From the NCBI GenBank assembly GCA_038502055.1, contig JAXRKN010000044.1:8316501-8380500 (forward strand): DNA of 64,000 bases. Reading direction: 5' to 3'. Within the stretch, counting starts at the first letter, position 1; each line of letters starts with the position of its first letter. The notes below the pieces were generated by a model. The model did not search any database and was not told where the DNA came from. It saw nothing but the letters and a program-made list of their open reading frames with translations. Both the position numbers and the translations under genes were made by a program. The stretch comes from Tanytarsus gracilentus (lineage: Eukaryota > Arthropoda > Insecta > Diptera > Chironomidae). Below, piece by piece: positions 53,890-64,000 of the stretch.

Positions 53890-53976
53890 TCGAGGGTGGG
53901 ACACTAAGTGTGATGTGAAAAGATAATTCATATAATTTTACCATAAAAATAATTAAGCTCATTGTCCATCCCTCGA
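53890..53976. repeat. Short foldback, CAAGGGGTGG family
   Basis: TCGAGGGTGGGACA (53890-53903) and TGTCCATCCCTCGA (53963-53976) pair at 12 of 14 positions around about 59 bp of AT-rich sequence, among the best-matched arms in the family. Confidence 0.6.
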
Positions 53977-55574
53977 TTTCATTCCATCCCTTTTTTTCTC
54001 GGGATTGAGTTGCTGTCCGTGTTTGTGGAAGACCTTTCAAGCCATTATTAATAAATTTCACGCATTTTTATGGTGCTCTACATCCGCATCATCGAAAAAC
54101 ATATTGTGGATTTTTTTATTCGAGAACCTTTTTTCGAAGTTCAAGTCTATTCAATTTTTATGAACACATTCTGAGAAAATAATTTCACTCGAGCATTTGC
54201 AGATGCATCAAAAACTGAGAGAGAGCATTTTATGGCGCTCGCCTTTGTTGATGTTGCACATTCGAGACTTTAATGACGCTGCATTCTCGTAAATTGCAAG
54301 AATCGTTTATGTTTTTTATGATTTCATGCTCGAGTTTCAATGGAATCTCTTTGATAATTAGGACGCATGGAATGCAAGCGTGAATGAAGCAATTATGAAC
54401 AAGATCAAGGGAAGAAGTTCTATGAAAAAATTAAAAATAGTGTGAGGTGATTTATGGTTCTGAGATAAAAAATTTCTCATGATTTTTTAAAGAGTTTCAA
54501 AAAATCACACAAGCCAATAAAAAAACTACCAAATCGACCATAATCGCAAAATTTGTTTCTCCAAATCTTAACTCGAAAAAAAATATATAAATTCACACAA
54601 TTCCTAGTGCAGAACAAAAAAAAGCAGCCGATTCAAATTTATTTATGCTTAAAAAATAGTTTCCAATTTATTTTATAGCCAAAGCTACTCCATGTAAAAA
54701 TAATTCCCCTGTCGAAAAAAAAAGAATGCAGCAATCTCGGAATGATGTCGAAAATGGATGGATGAGAATTATCCATGCTCTGAAAGTTATTGCAGTATTT
54801 CACGAATTTGATGTTTTTGCCTCGAAAAAAAATGTTGAAACATTTTCCATGCTGTTATTTATGGCATGGCCTGTGTATGAATAATTTCATGCTGCCCTTT
54901 TTACAATATTCGAAAAAAAAATAAACTTCTTTTTGTAGTTTGCCGTTTCTAGTCGGCATCATGTGCAAAAAAAATCCTCTAAATGCGACAAAATGAGCGG
55001 AAATATTTTTACGTCGTGTATGCACAATGAGACGGGAATTATGGATAAATTAATAAATTTCGCTGTGTGGTTCTCTCGTTCATCAATATCATCATCAGAT
55101 GTATCACGGTTTGATTCCCATGTTAAGACATAATTTATATCCGAATCGACAATAATTCATTTATTAAACCAGTTTTTATATGTTGAACACATGTTTGAAT
55201 TTCATTTCTCTTAAAATTCTTCTTCTTTTCTCTCGATCATGTGTTGTGTATGCTCTCGAGGCTTTTGTGTGTTTTGTTTAATGTTATTAGAAGTGGAGGC
55301 TTAGAGCTAGACATAAATAAATAAACTTAAAACTTCTTCATCGTCAGCAAACCCAAAAGACGACGAAGAAAATTGTTGTTGCGGGAAGATTATGGAATTA
55401 AAATTGGTTGTAAATTTTTTAATGAAAAAATTTCTAACTCGAGTTTGAAAATAGAAAATTGAGTTTAAATTGTGCGGAGATGTCACGTGGTATTTCGAAA
55501 GTATTTGTAGGAGGTTTTAGTTGTTTTCTAACATGAGAAGTTAAAAATACAAAAAAGAGAATTAAAATAAAATG

Positions 55575-55585
55575 GGTTCGAATCC
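55575..55585 (+). repeat. Dispersed T-arm/B-box 11-mer
   Basis: Exact GGTTCGAATCC followed by TTAA. Poly-A-rich sequence precedes it and no tRNA structure is present. Confidence 0.6.
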
Positions 55586-56827
55586 TTAAATTTACAAATT
55601 AATTTAAACATCCTGTTCAAAGGTTAATTTTTTTGGAATTTCCAATTAAATTCACTTTTTAATTAATTTTTTTTTGTATGTGAAAGCATGAAAAGTTTTT
55701 TATTGTGAAATAAATCAAAAATCCTGTTAAAGTTCTCAAACAACATATTTTTAATATTTTTCACTTCAAGCTATTTCAAATAGTAAAAACAACTTCTCAT
55801 TTTGACGAAACTCGAGGAATGAAAATTTATGTCGATTTTTGTGGCTTTTCAAATGCTGACTCTCGTGCTGAGGAGCTGAACGAGAGAGTTTTATGAACAG
55901 AAGTGGAATGTAATGACTGTTTGTGGTGCTGTGCTTGGGAATGATTTGTTACGATTCACTCTCGAGTGTGTCATTAAATTCTTAAGCTTCACTTCCATTG
56001 TAGGTGTTGCGCAAATGTGCTGTGAATCATTAGAACGAATGCAATTTTTTTTGAGGTTAAACTTTAAAGTAGTTGCAAAAAAAATAAAAGAAAAAACTTT
56101 TCACTTTGATGTTTGCATGATTTTTTTTTGTTCCGTTGCACGAAAATCTCTCTCAAACTTTTTTTAATAATAGCCTTTCGAGAGGTGTTAGAGCAAAAGC
56201 CCCTCTCGTTCGTCATCGTTTGATTCGCGCTCATAATAACTCAAGAGAGTGCCGCTTATGTTCAATGGAAAGCGAGCGCGTTAATAAGAGGTTTCACAAT
56301 TACACCTTTTGTTCACTGCACGATTTTCTCCTTTTCTCCCTCCCGAATGTCTCCGGAGCCGATGAATTTGTCTCGATATTGCATTGTTAGAGTGAAAAAT
56401 GGAAGCGAAGCGGTTTATTAAAGTCGTGCGAAGTAATTTAAATAGAAATTCGCTTAATCATCGTCCAATATCGATGCTGCCATGCTTGCTTGCTCCCAGA
56501 GGGCGAAAAATTCTCGCGCAATGAAAAACATGATTAATTTTTCTCTCTCACTTACTCTCGAGCCCATTGTCCATCGTTTGTAGGTATTAAATTTCAATTG
56601 CTGTCATAAGACAACCATGACGACGGCAGTGGCGTGGCGATGAGATCACGACCTCCTCGTAGTTTAAAAATCTTATTAGAAGAAACGTGCGAAAATCGCA
56701 ATGTGAGATTGATCGATGATGTGGGTCACTTGATTGTGTTGAATTCGCATGGAAAAAATATTTATGTTTAAAATGTCTTAAATTGTGAGAAGAAATTTAA
56801 AAATTTGTTAATTCATAAAAAAAACAA

Positions 56828-56838
56828 GGTTCGAATCC
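56828..56838 (+). repeat. Dispersed T-arm/B-box 11-mer
   Basis: Exact GGTTCGAATCC followed by TAA, after a short A run. A diverged relative on the minus strand (GGTTCAAATCC) lies at 57858-57868, just outside the 58-kb element. Confidence 0.6.
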
Positions 56839-57950
56839 TAATATTTGCGAACAAAAATTCTGATATTTAAATTTTTTTTTTGCCGTCAACAAAATAAAAA
56901 AATTAAAACTATGAACTTTAAATTTTTATCCATTTCACTATAATTAATGCTGACATTTACTTTTCCCTCGACACTGAAAGGCGTTTCTCGGATGATGCTG
57001 GAAAAGGTCGACGGTAATTAATAAATTACTGTTCTTGAATTTCTTACCCTTGGGAAAGACAAAAATAAGAGTGGGTGATGTGTAAAAATAAAAAATAATC
57101 GCATTAAAATCGGTGGTCGAGGCAGAAGCGAATGACAATCATGATAATGATTTTGAGAAATGGAATTTCCTGGTCTCCATCCGGTGGTGGATGGGGTGCA
57201 GAAGATACGCGAGAGACCGGCAATGACAAATTGAATCTCAATTAATTTTGATTGTATTTCGTGATGATGCTGACTAGTCGTGTTGTGTGTGAGGTTGATT
57301 GTTATGCAGTGCAGCGTATCCACGTTGTCTGCCAAATTTTTTTCCCGACCTTAAATCACTACGCGAATGAATCGAAAGTGCTTTCGCTGATAATGCAAAA
57401 AAATAATTTTTTAATGTCGTTGGAGAGAGACGAAATCCAATTTATTGGATCGTCGGAAGGATCAGACACTGATCGAAAAATAAAAATCCACTCACAGATT
57501 CTTTTCGCTTCGTAAATCGTGCACGACTGCAAAAATTAAAAAAAAAGAGAGCAAAATAAAGTTTCCAATTTTCGATGCCTAAATGAGTGGAAAATTTTGT
57601 TCTGCTGCGCTTGCAAAAAAAATGTTTTTCTGCCTTCTTCTGAAATAAAAAAATATACAAATAACAAATTACGAGTCGAGAGTGCTCCGATTTAAATTCA
57701 TTCATGTGAATAAAGCAGAAATAATTTTATATTTATTTAAATTGATAACGGGAAAGAGAGAAAAAGGAAGCAGAAAAGATTGCACATAAAGGTTGAGCAT
57801 AATGGGACAGTCGAAGATCGATTTTTGATATTAAAACTTTGAAAAAATTTGTGCAAAGGATTTGAACCTTAGGAAAAACAAGATGGGTCTGCAAACGGCG
57901 TTGCCATTTCCAATAGCTCCGCATAGATTAGTACCCTACTCCGTTGCAAT

Positions 57951-58549
57951 GGGCATTAGTGGCACTCTTGGTTAATCATGATGGACATTACTCAAAAATC
58001 GTCAGTGTCAATCGATTTCTGATGCAATGACGAGTTCAACGACATACATGAAGCCAAAGTTCTGAAAAATGGACATTAGCGGCACTCCTGGCCAACCATG
58101 ATGGACATTCCTCAAAAATCTTCAATGTCAATCGATTCCCGATGCAATGACGAGTTCAACGACATACATGAAGCCATAGTTCTAAAAAATGGACATTAGT
58201 GGCACTCCTGGCCGGCCAGGATGGACATTTCTCAAAAATCGTCAGTGTCAATCAATTCCCGATGCAATGACCAGTTCAACGACATACATGAAGCCATAGT
58301 TCTGAAAAAATGGACATTAGTGGCACTCCTGGCCGGCCATGATGGACATTCTTCAAAAATCGTCAGTTCCATTTGATTTCTGGTCAAATTACGAGTTCAA
58401 CGATACCCATGAAGCCATAGTTCTGAAAAATGGACATTAGTGGCACTTCTGGCCGGCCATGATGGACATTCCTCAAAAATCGTCAATGTCAATCGATTCC
58501 TGATCCAATTGCGAGTTCAACGACATACATGAAGCCATATAAGAGAAAA
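57951..58549 (+). repeat. Five-copy 120-bp tandem repeat
   Basis: The copies start near 57951, 58071, 58191, 58312 and 58432. Shared words are GGACATTAGTGGCACT, GGCCGGCCATGATGGACATT, CTCAAAAATCGTCA, CGAGTTCAACGACATACATG and AAGCCATAGTTCTGAAAAA. The third copy gains one base, and the first and fourth are the most diverged. The plus-strand frames checked and the one minus-strand frame checked are all interrupted by stops, so it is not protein-coding. The unit includes an 8-bp palindrome, GGCCGGCC, in copies 3 to 5. Confidence 0.9.
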
Positions 58550-58711
58550 TTTGTATGAAAAAGGACATTTTTGCACCCACGGACGGTCCTTGGAGGGTCG
58601 TACCTCAAAACTAAATACTTCTTGCACAACTAGAACGAAAACCCGATCTTTAGCCACAAACCCGAATCAAATCCGACCAGCCGTTCTTGAGATACGGCGT
58701 TCACTAAGATC

Positions 58712-58756
58712 GTGAGAAAGTAAGAAAGTGAGAAAGTGAGAAAGTAAGAAAGTAAG
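58712..58756 (+). repeat. (GAAAGTRA)n microsatellite
   Basis: Five to six units of an 8-bp motif alternating GAAAGTAA and GAAAGTGA within the 58-kb element. Microsatellite blocks of this sort are a regular part of HINE-type elements. Confidence 0.85.
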
Positions 58757-61332
58757 ATGACTTAAATGGCTCTAACTCCTCGTAGGAGCAACCGATTTCA
58801 AATCTGTTTTCGCCAGTTTGTAGAGTTTGACTAGGCCTATCATTTGAGTATATGTTTTGATATTGCACAATGTAATGTCTTGGCACTAGGGGTCGAAAAC
58901 AGGTTTTGGAAAAATCCAAAATTAATATATAGCGGAGCTATAATATTTCTTAAACTTTAAAACAATTTTTTCAAAACTGATTTTAACTTTTTTTCGCTCC
59001 CTTGAATTTTAAGTGAATTATTTTCAACATTTTGTCACATAATTTTCGCTCAGTTGATAATCCCAATCCTCCAACGTTAAATTAACGACTTCAACCCTCT
59101 TAATAGCAGCCAAGTCTCACGAGTCGAGTCTCTTTCTCTGTATACGAGCTGAAATGCCGAAATTCAATGTGAAAATTAATCTTATTTTCATTTTCTGAGC
59201 ATAAATTGCGATTTAAAATTGCAACTTCGATGGTTTATTGTGAGCTCGAGAGTGAAAAAAAATTCGAGATGGCAAAATGTTGAATTCTCATCCATTTCTA
59301 AGGCGAAAGAGATGGGGATTAAAAATCGCATGCAATTTTTCTTCTTTTCATTTCTTCAACAAATTTTTTCTTCTTCTTTTTTAACATTCAATGCATTATC
59401 ATTTTAGGAAGGTAAAAACTAGGGATGGAAACTAAATTTTAAATGTGTTTTTTCAAACTTTTTACAATTTAAGATTTTTTAAATGTTTAAAATTTTTTGT
59501 CTCCTCACAAATCACTTTTTGAATTCTCTCAAACACTTTCATCACCCGACAGCTTTTAAACGAAAAACTTTTAAATATATTTTTTGCTCTCGACAGTTTC
59601 TGGAAAACAAATGACGTTTTTGTGACTCTCTCTCACGTCATTCGGATCTTTTTCATCGTTCCTTCAACTCCAAGAGTGAAACATTGTGTTTTTTGCGACA
59701 GTTTACAATCGCCAATAAATCAACATCCACTTTAAAGTTTTTCAAGCATGAAAATGAAAAAAAAATTCTCAAAATCATGAGCAGATCATGTGTGGTGCCG
59801 ACGACCGAAGAGCATCTGAATTTTGTGGTCACATGCACACATTACATTTTGAGAATTTGCGGTTTGAAGATGAAATTAAATTATCGTAGTGCAATTAATT
59901 GAGAGAGAATTTTGTGGTTGTTCAATGACCATGTGGAAATATTGATTTTAAAAATTAAATTGATTTCAAAATTATTCGATTCATGCCACGACTTTTGCAA
60001 CTTTTTGCCACGTAAAAAATTTATGTACATAACTTTGTGTGTTCTTTATAAGGCGACGACAATGCCACGGCGATTGTCACGAAGTATTTATCATAAAAAT
60101 CACACTGCAAAAGTCTAAAGTCATGTCCATAAATTTATGCTCATAAAAATCACACTTTGTACATAAAATGCGGTAACTTTTAAAAAAGTTATTTAAATTT
60201 TTCTGAATCAAAATATTGTGTCCACCCCTTGAAGTTTATTTTTTTCTACCCTAGACACTCTCTCCCACCCCTTAAAAGGAAAAACTTTTAGTTATTAAGT
60301 GTCTATGACACAATCCTTGAAATTAAATGCTCCTGCACGTTCGTTAACAAGTTGCAAAAAGCTATGCTTCAAAATAAAAATAAGTAGCTGCATAAAGGAA
60401 AGGAAAAATAAACTTTTTTCTTCTTTCTCAATTTTCGCTTTCCATCCACACACCTCCCACCACAAAATCCAATATATATCGAGTTAAACGCTCCACTTGC
60501 CACTTTATTGTGGTCTTAGCAAAAAGCAGAGAGCGAAAGGAAACTTTAGATATATTTCAACACAGATATGTTCGGTATTTAAGAAGGATTCTCCGAGTAA
60601 TCCGTAACAATTAGCTTAATTGGGATTTTGCTCGCAACACACAGCAGCAAAATAGATTTTTCGTAAACGTGTTTGTTGTCGTCACCTCATTTGAGTGCAT
60701 GGCTGTCTCCTCAAATGATGAAGATCGAGAGGAGAAAATTCATTCGATGACACGTTTCTGCAATAAAAGTGATAGCGCATAAATTTTCTTTTAATTCAAA
60801 TCTTTAAGACTTGATTTTCGAATCTCATTTCGATGATGCTGTAAAAAGATGTCATTGGAGCATAGAAAATTATATTTTTAGTTATCTCAAAATTGAAATT
60901 CTCGATGAAGATTTTTTAAAAATTTATTTATTTCTTCAATAATTGAAATTATTTTATTTATTGTCAAATACTTCACTCAAAATTCCCCGCAAGAACATAA
61001 AAATCTTTATCGCATTTGATTATCATTAAATGCACCGTTCAACCACTGCCGCGATAGAATCCAAATGATAAATTTCTGTCACATTGATAGTGCATTATTA
61101 TAATAACGCGCTCTATCACAAGAAATAAATCTATGGGCACGAAAGAGGCATCTCATTAATCTAGAAAAATTAAAGATAGCTCTCGCGACATGAGAACATG
61201 CAATAAGCGGCAGCAGATTTATCTGATCATGCTTTTGAGAGAAAAAAACACACACAATAAATTAATTGAAAATATATTCGCTTTTATCTTAATTCCATAA
61301 TCATACACAAGCACGAGAAGAAGAAGTCGAGA

Positions 61333-61394
61333 TCAAGGGTTGGACACAAATTTAAATTGAGTAAAAATAAAATAATTTAAAGTGTTCCGTCCCT
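61333..61394. repeat. Short foldback, CAAGGGGTGG family
   Basis: TCAAGGGTTGGACAC (61333-61347) and GTGTTCCGTCCCT (61382-61394) pair imperfectly around about 34 bp of AT-rich loop, one of the shortest copies. Confidence 0.5.
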
Positions 61395-62516
61395 CCTCAG
61401 ATTTCGCTCTCATAAGTCTCGCAGTGCAGCATGAGAAAGAGACACGTTTAGAGCATCTTATTTCCATAAATAAATTGAATTAGGCAAACAGTGAACTGAA
61501 ATGCGAACACAAAATTCCACTGCTGAATAGATTCCTTAATAAAGCAGACATGACTGTGTATTTGTGCGCAACAAGCAAAAGCATCCACATCCATGGTTCT
61601 GATATTGTGAAAGAGATTAAACTGATTACCAACTTTTATTTATGTTGTTAAATTAGATAACGAGCTGTGCTCGGATGAGACAGAGAAAAAAGTTTGTGTG
61701 TATCACATATGCATGCAGCGTATGCGGAGGAGAGAGAGATTGATTTAATTAGAAGGTAATTAAAGACGAAATGAGATATCTCTTGAGGTGCTCCTGTGGA
61801 TTCTTATGACTTGTTTACTGAATATTAAAATGTCCAGCCATTAAGAGCAATTTGAATCATGAGTGAACACAATTTAGAGGCAGACAAGCGATGGAATTAT
61901 TTTTTTTATAAAAGTTGACATTTACATTTTTAAAAAATTGAAAATCGTCCATCTTTTGTCCCACTCATTCCTTATTAGTCACAACAACAAGCAATAATCT
62001 CTATAAAAAATCAGCTTTTGTATCTCTCATTTATGACTCTCTGCTGCATGCTGATGTTAATTCAATAATGGTTTATTATTAAAGAAAAAAGTATAAAATG
62101 TGCTACAACAAGAATTAAAAACCCCTTTCATGACCTTTTTCCTTTTGCATACTCTCATGTTTGCGTTTTTATGAAGGAGGGAATAAAATGAAATTTCACT
62201 CATGGCTCTTTTCACAGCATTTTTGCAATGGAATATAAAAAAATATAAATTATTGATGGAGTGTTATTGCCAACTTATAAAGCAATGCCATGATTATATT
62301 ATGCATTAATATCTCTTGTAAATGCGCATGCAAAATCCATTGAGAATTAGTTTGTAATATTTAAATGTGCAATAAAAAAAAGAAGAGAAAGAAGGATGAT
62401 CGAGAGAGAGACGAATAAATTGAAGATCTTAGAACAGAGGTTTGGGTTTATGAGTTGGTGATGGCAAAAAAAAATTATGAAATCTACTTAGAAAGTTTGT
62501 TTATTGGGATTCGAAC

Positions 62517-62527
62517 CATTTTTACTA
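62517..62527 (-). repeat. Dispersed T-arm/B-box 11-mer
   Basis: Exact GGTTCGAATCC on the minus strand. Here it is followed by CAA rather than TAA. No tRNA fold. Confidence 0.6.
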
Positions 62528-62942
62528 GTTTAAATTTTTTATAATTTTGAAATTCAAATTTTTAATTAATTTTTTCTAAACAGCTTATGACAAAATTTAT
62601 CAATAATTCAAATTAATCCAAGATAAATCTCTTTAAATTCACTTTTACATAGGAATAAAAAAATAGGCAATCCCAAGGCACTAATAAATTTCCTGCTTTT
62701 CCAAATGTACATACAATGTAATGTAGTTTTTTTGATGTACTTTTAATAATGCCACAGATGGAATAACAAGCGAGGAGGAAAAATAGAGAGGAAAAAAGAA
62801 GAACGAGTTATTAATTTTTCCAACAGCCATGCAGTTGATAGAGTGGATTGGAAAAAAATTTTGAGGGACATTTTTGGGAGAATTTAAATGACTTTAAACT
62901 CACAAAATAATATTAAATAAAAAAATACTAAATGTTTCAAAT

Positions 62943-62953
62943 GGTTCGAATCC
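62943..62953 (+). repeat. Dispersed T-arm/B-box 11-mer
   Basis: Exact GGTTCGAATCC followed by TAA. TTTCCACTCCTTGCA lies about 60 bp downstream (63011-63025) and TTGAGGGACA about 75 bp upstream. These could be decayed foldback arms enclosing it. Confidence 0.6.
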
Positions 62954-63400
62954 TAAAAATTTATATATTTGATATACGGAATATTAATTTTTTAATTTTT
63001 TAATATAAATTTTCCACTCCTTGCAACTCAATTTTTTTCTTCTAACACCACTTCAGACTAGGAAATGGAATGTAAGAGCGAACAAGAGGAGATTTTTGGC
63101 TCTCGATTAAAATTTATGTAATGTTCGACAAAAGTTCATGCACTTTTTTCTCTCCACACAAATTGAACTCTCTTGGATGGGATAAGTTTTTTTTTATTCG
63201 AGCGAAAGAGAGTTTAGCTAAGAATAATTTATTATGCAAGAAATTGAGAAATGGCAATTATAGAGTTTGTGTTTGTGTGATAAATTGATGCTGCATTTTT
63301 GAACATAATCGATTCTTTCCTTTTTGGGCGATTTTGTGTTGCTCGAAGCGACTCATTTGCAGCCAGACGCCTGCTTTCGAGTGTCGGTCACCGAGCCCAC

Positions 63401-63690
63401 AGAATATTCTGCAGAATTTATACAGAATTTTCTGCATAATTTCTGCAGAATTTGGCATAATTTCTGCAGAATTTCTGCATAATTTCTGCAGAATATTTTT
63501 CTGCAGAATTTCATACAGAAAATTTTCTGCATAATATTCTGCAGAAAAAATACTCTGCAGAATATTCTGCAGAAAATCCTACAGAAAATTCTGCAGAATA
63601 TTTTCTGCAGAATTTCATGCAGAATATATTCTGTAGGATTTTCTGCAGAAAAATGCTATTATGCAGAATTTTATACAGAAAATTCTACAT
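63401..63690. repeat. Palindromic CTGCAG array
   Basis: About 290 bp assembled from variations on ATTCTGCAGAAT, TTCTGCATAA and ATACAGAA. There are eleven CTGCAG hexamers, most within TTCTGCAGAA. Spacing is irregular, so this is not a simple tandem repeat, and neighbouring palindromes could fold as many alternative stems. A GC-rich junction with the near-palindrome TCGGTCACCGA lies immediately to the left (63384-63394). No protein-coding potential is seen. Confidence 0.85.
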
Positions 63691-64000
63691 ATTAAATTTG
63701 CATGAAAAATATTTTTTTATTATAACTGTTATTCATTATATTTTAAACATTATTTTGAACATCTATGAGTGATATATTTTTAAATTGCTTGTGAAATTTG
63801 CAAATTTAATGATATCTAACTTGTAAGCATATCACCTGAAGTTGGAATTTTAGTTTTGCAGGGTTTTAAAAAAATAATTATATTTTTACCCAGGACTTTT
63901 ACATTCCATTTAAATTTAAATTCATAATTTTATAAACAGTATGTATGAAAATTGTTGCGTCAATTAGACTTCGATAACAATGGCTACAAAAAAGTAAAAA

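Larger units (their letters stand above)
33101..57900. other. Long non-coding interval between the two mobile elements
   Basis: No credible exon was found on either strand. Frames of 60-123 codons (for example around 50035-50596, where similar lengths occur on both strands) have no domain or family resemblance. The interval contains a (CA)n run at 34365-34381, several GA-rich tracts, a 14-bp palindrome CTATTATATAATAG at 43178-43191, and the repeats and blocks listed separately. No tRNA, rRNA or CRISPR structure is present. Confidence 0.5.
57913..58941. mobile_element. Non-autonomous DNA element with tandem-repeat core (HINE/DINE-1-like layout)
   Basis: The ends carry a 10-bp inverted repeat: ATAGCTCCGC at 57913-57922 and its complement GCGGAGCTAT at 58932-58941. 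Inside lie five 120-bp tandem repeats, a unique GC-richer core (58550-58710), an 8-bp microsatellite, a second unique segment, and a terminal hairpin TATAGC-GGA-GCTATA (58928-58942). Short subterminal inverted repeats, a tandem array, a microsatellite and a 3' stem-loop are the known layout of Helentron-associated elements. No Rep/helicase or transposase frame is present. The class is an inference; a non-autonomous TIR transposon with a satellite core is the alternative. Confidence 0.6.
58945..63250. other. AT-rich non-coding interval
   Basis: No supportable gene. It contains a solitary GTGTCCACCCCTTGAAG (60218-60234), which matches one arm of the foldback family without a clear partner. A paired copy at 61333 and two T-arm 11-mers near 62.5 and 62.9 kb are listed separately. 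Small frames such as 59684-59902 have no recognisable domain. Confidence 0.5.

Noticed and set aside
57951..58549. CRISPR array
   Set aside because: The whole 120-bp unit repeats, with no unique spacers, and the surroundings are animal DNA without cas genes. It is an ordinary tandem repeat inside a mobile element.
63258..63534. Overlapping 66-codon frames through the CTGCAG array
   Set aside because: Both arise from the palindromic repeat, which keeps frames open on either strand, and carry no domain.
63401..63690. CRISPR-like or telomeric array
   Set aside because: The palindromes vary in spacing and sequence without conserved repeat/spacer units, and the motif is not a known insect telomere repeat.

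Overview
The window is nuclear DNA of an animal, most likely an insect. Judging by eye it is about 30% GC. It has one spliced gene with GT-AG introns and a single short intron. Non-coding DNA fills the rest: poly-A/T tracts, GA-rich purine runs, short foldback repeats, and non-autonomous mobile elements. The gene is an ABCG half-transporter whose best match from memory is the insect ABCG1/ABCG4-like group. The style fits a dipteran, possibly a midge or sandfly-like lineage, but nothing here fixes the species.

Layout. Positions 19-1298 (minus strand) hold the first two visible coding exons of the ABCG gene. The gene runs off the left edge inside its membrane domain. From about 1.3 kb to 64 kb I find no convincing protein-coding exon on either strand; the open frames there are short, low in complexity and without recognisable domains. 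This is either a large intergenic interval or the first intron(s) of a big gene. Two blocks, near 23.8-23.9 kb and 28.2-28.9 kb, look like insect 5' leader exons ending at good donor sites, and they keep the second idea alive.

Repeats dominate what can be described. (1) An insertion of about 1.8 kb at 31128-32954 is flanked by a 27-bp exact target-site duplication. It ends in (TCAA)n, carries internal repeats of about 115 bp and contains a suspicious poly-A tract of about 260 bp. It looks like a non-autonomous non-LTR retroelement. (2) A unit of about 1 kb at 57913-58941 has short inverted ends, five 120-bp tandem repeats, an 8-bp microsatellite and a terminal hairpin. This layout recalls Helentron-derived (HINE/DINE-1-like) elements. 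(3) An array at 63401-63690 is built from the palindrome TTCTGCAGAA, with eleven CTGCAG sites in under 300 bp.

The most unusual signals are two dispersed short patterns. The 11-mer GGTTCGAATCC, identical to a tRNA T-arm / RNA polymerase III B-box, occurs eleven times exactly across the window with no tRNA around it. Separately, a family of small foldbacks carries arms resembling TCAAGGGGTGGAAAC...GTTTCCACCCCTTGA around 30-110 bp of AT-rich sequence, with about ten copies. At one locus both patterns sit in the same unit, which the retroelement then split, so they may be parts of one short non-autonomous repeat family.
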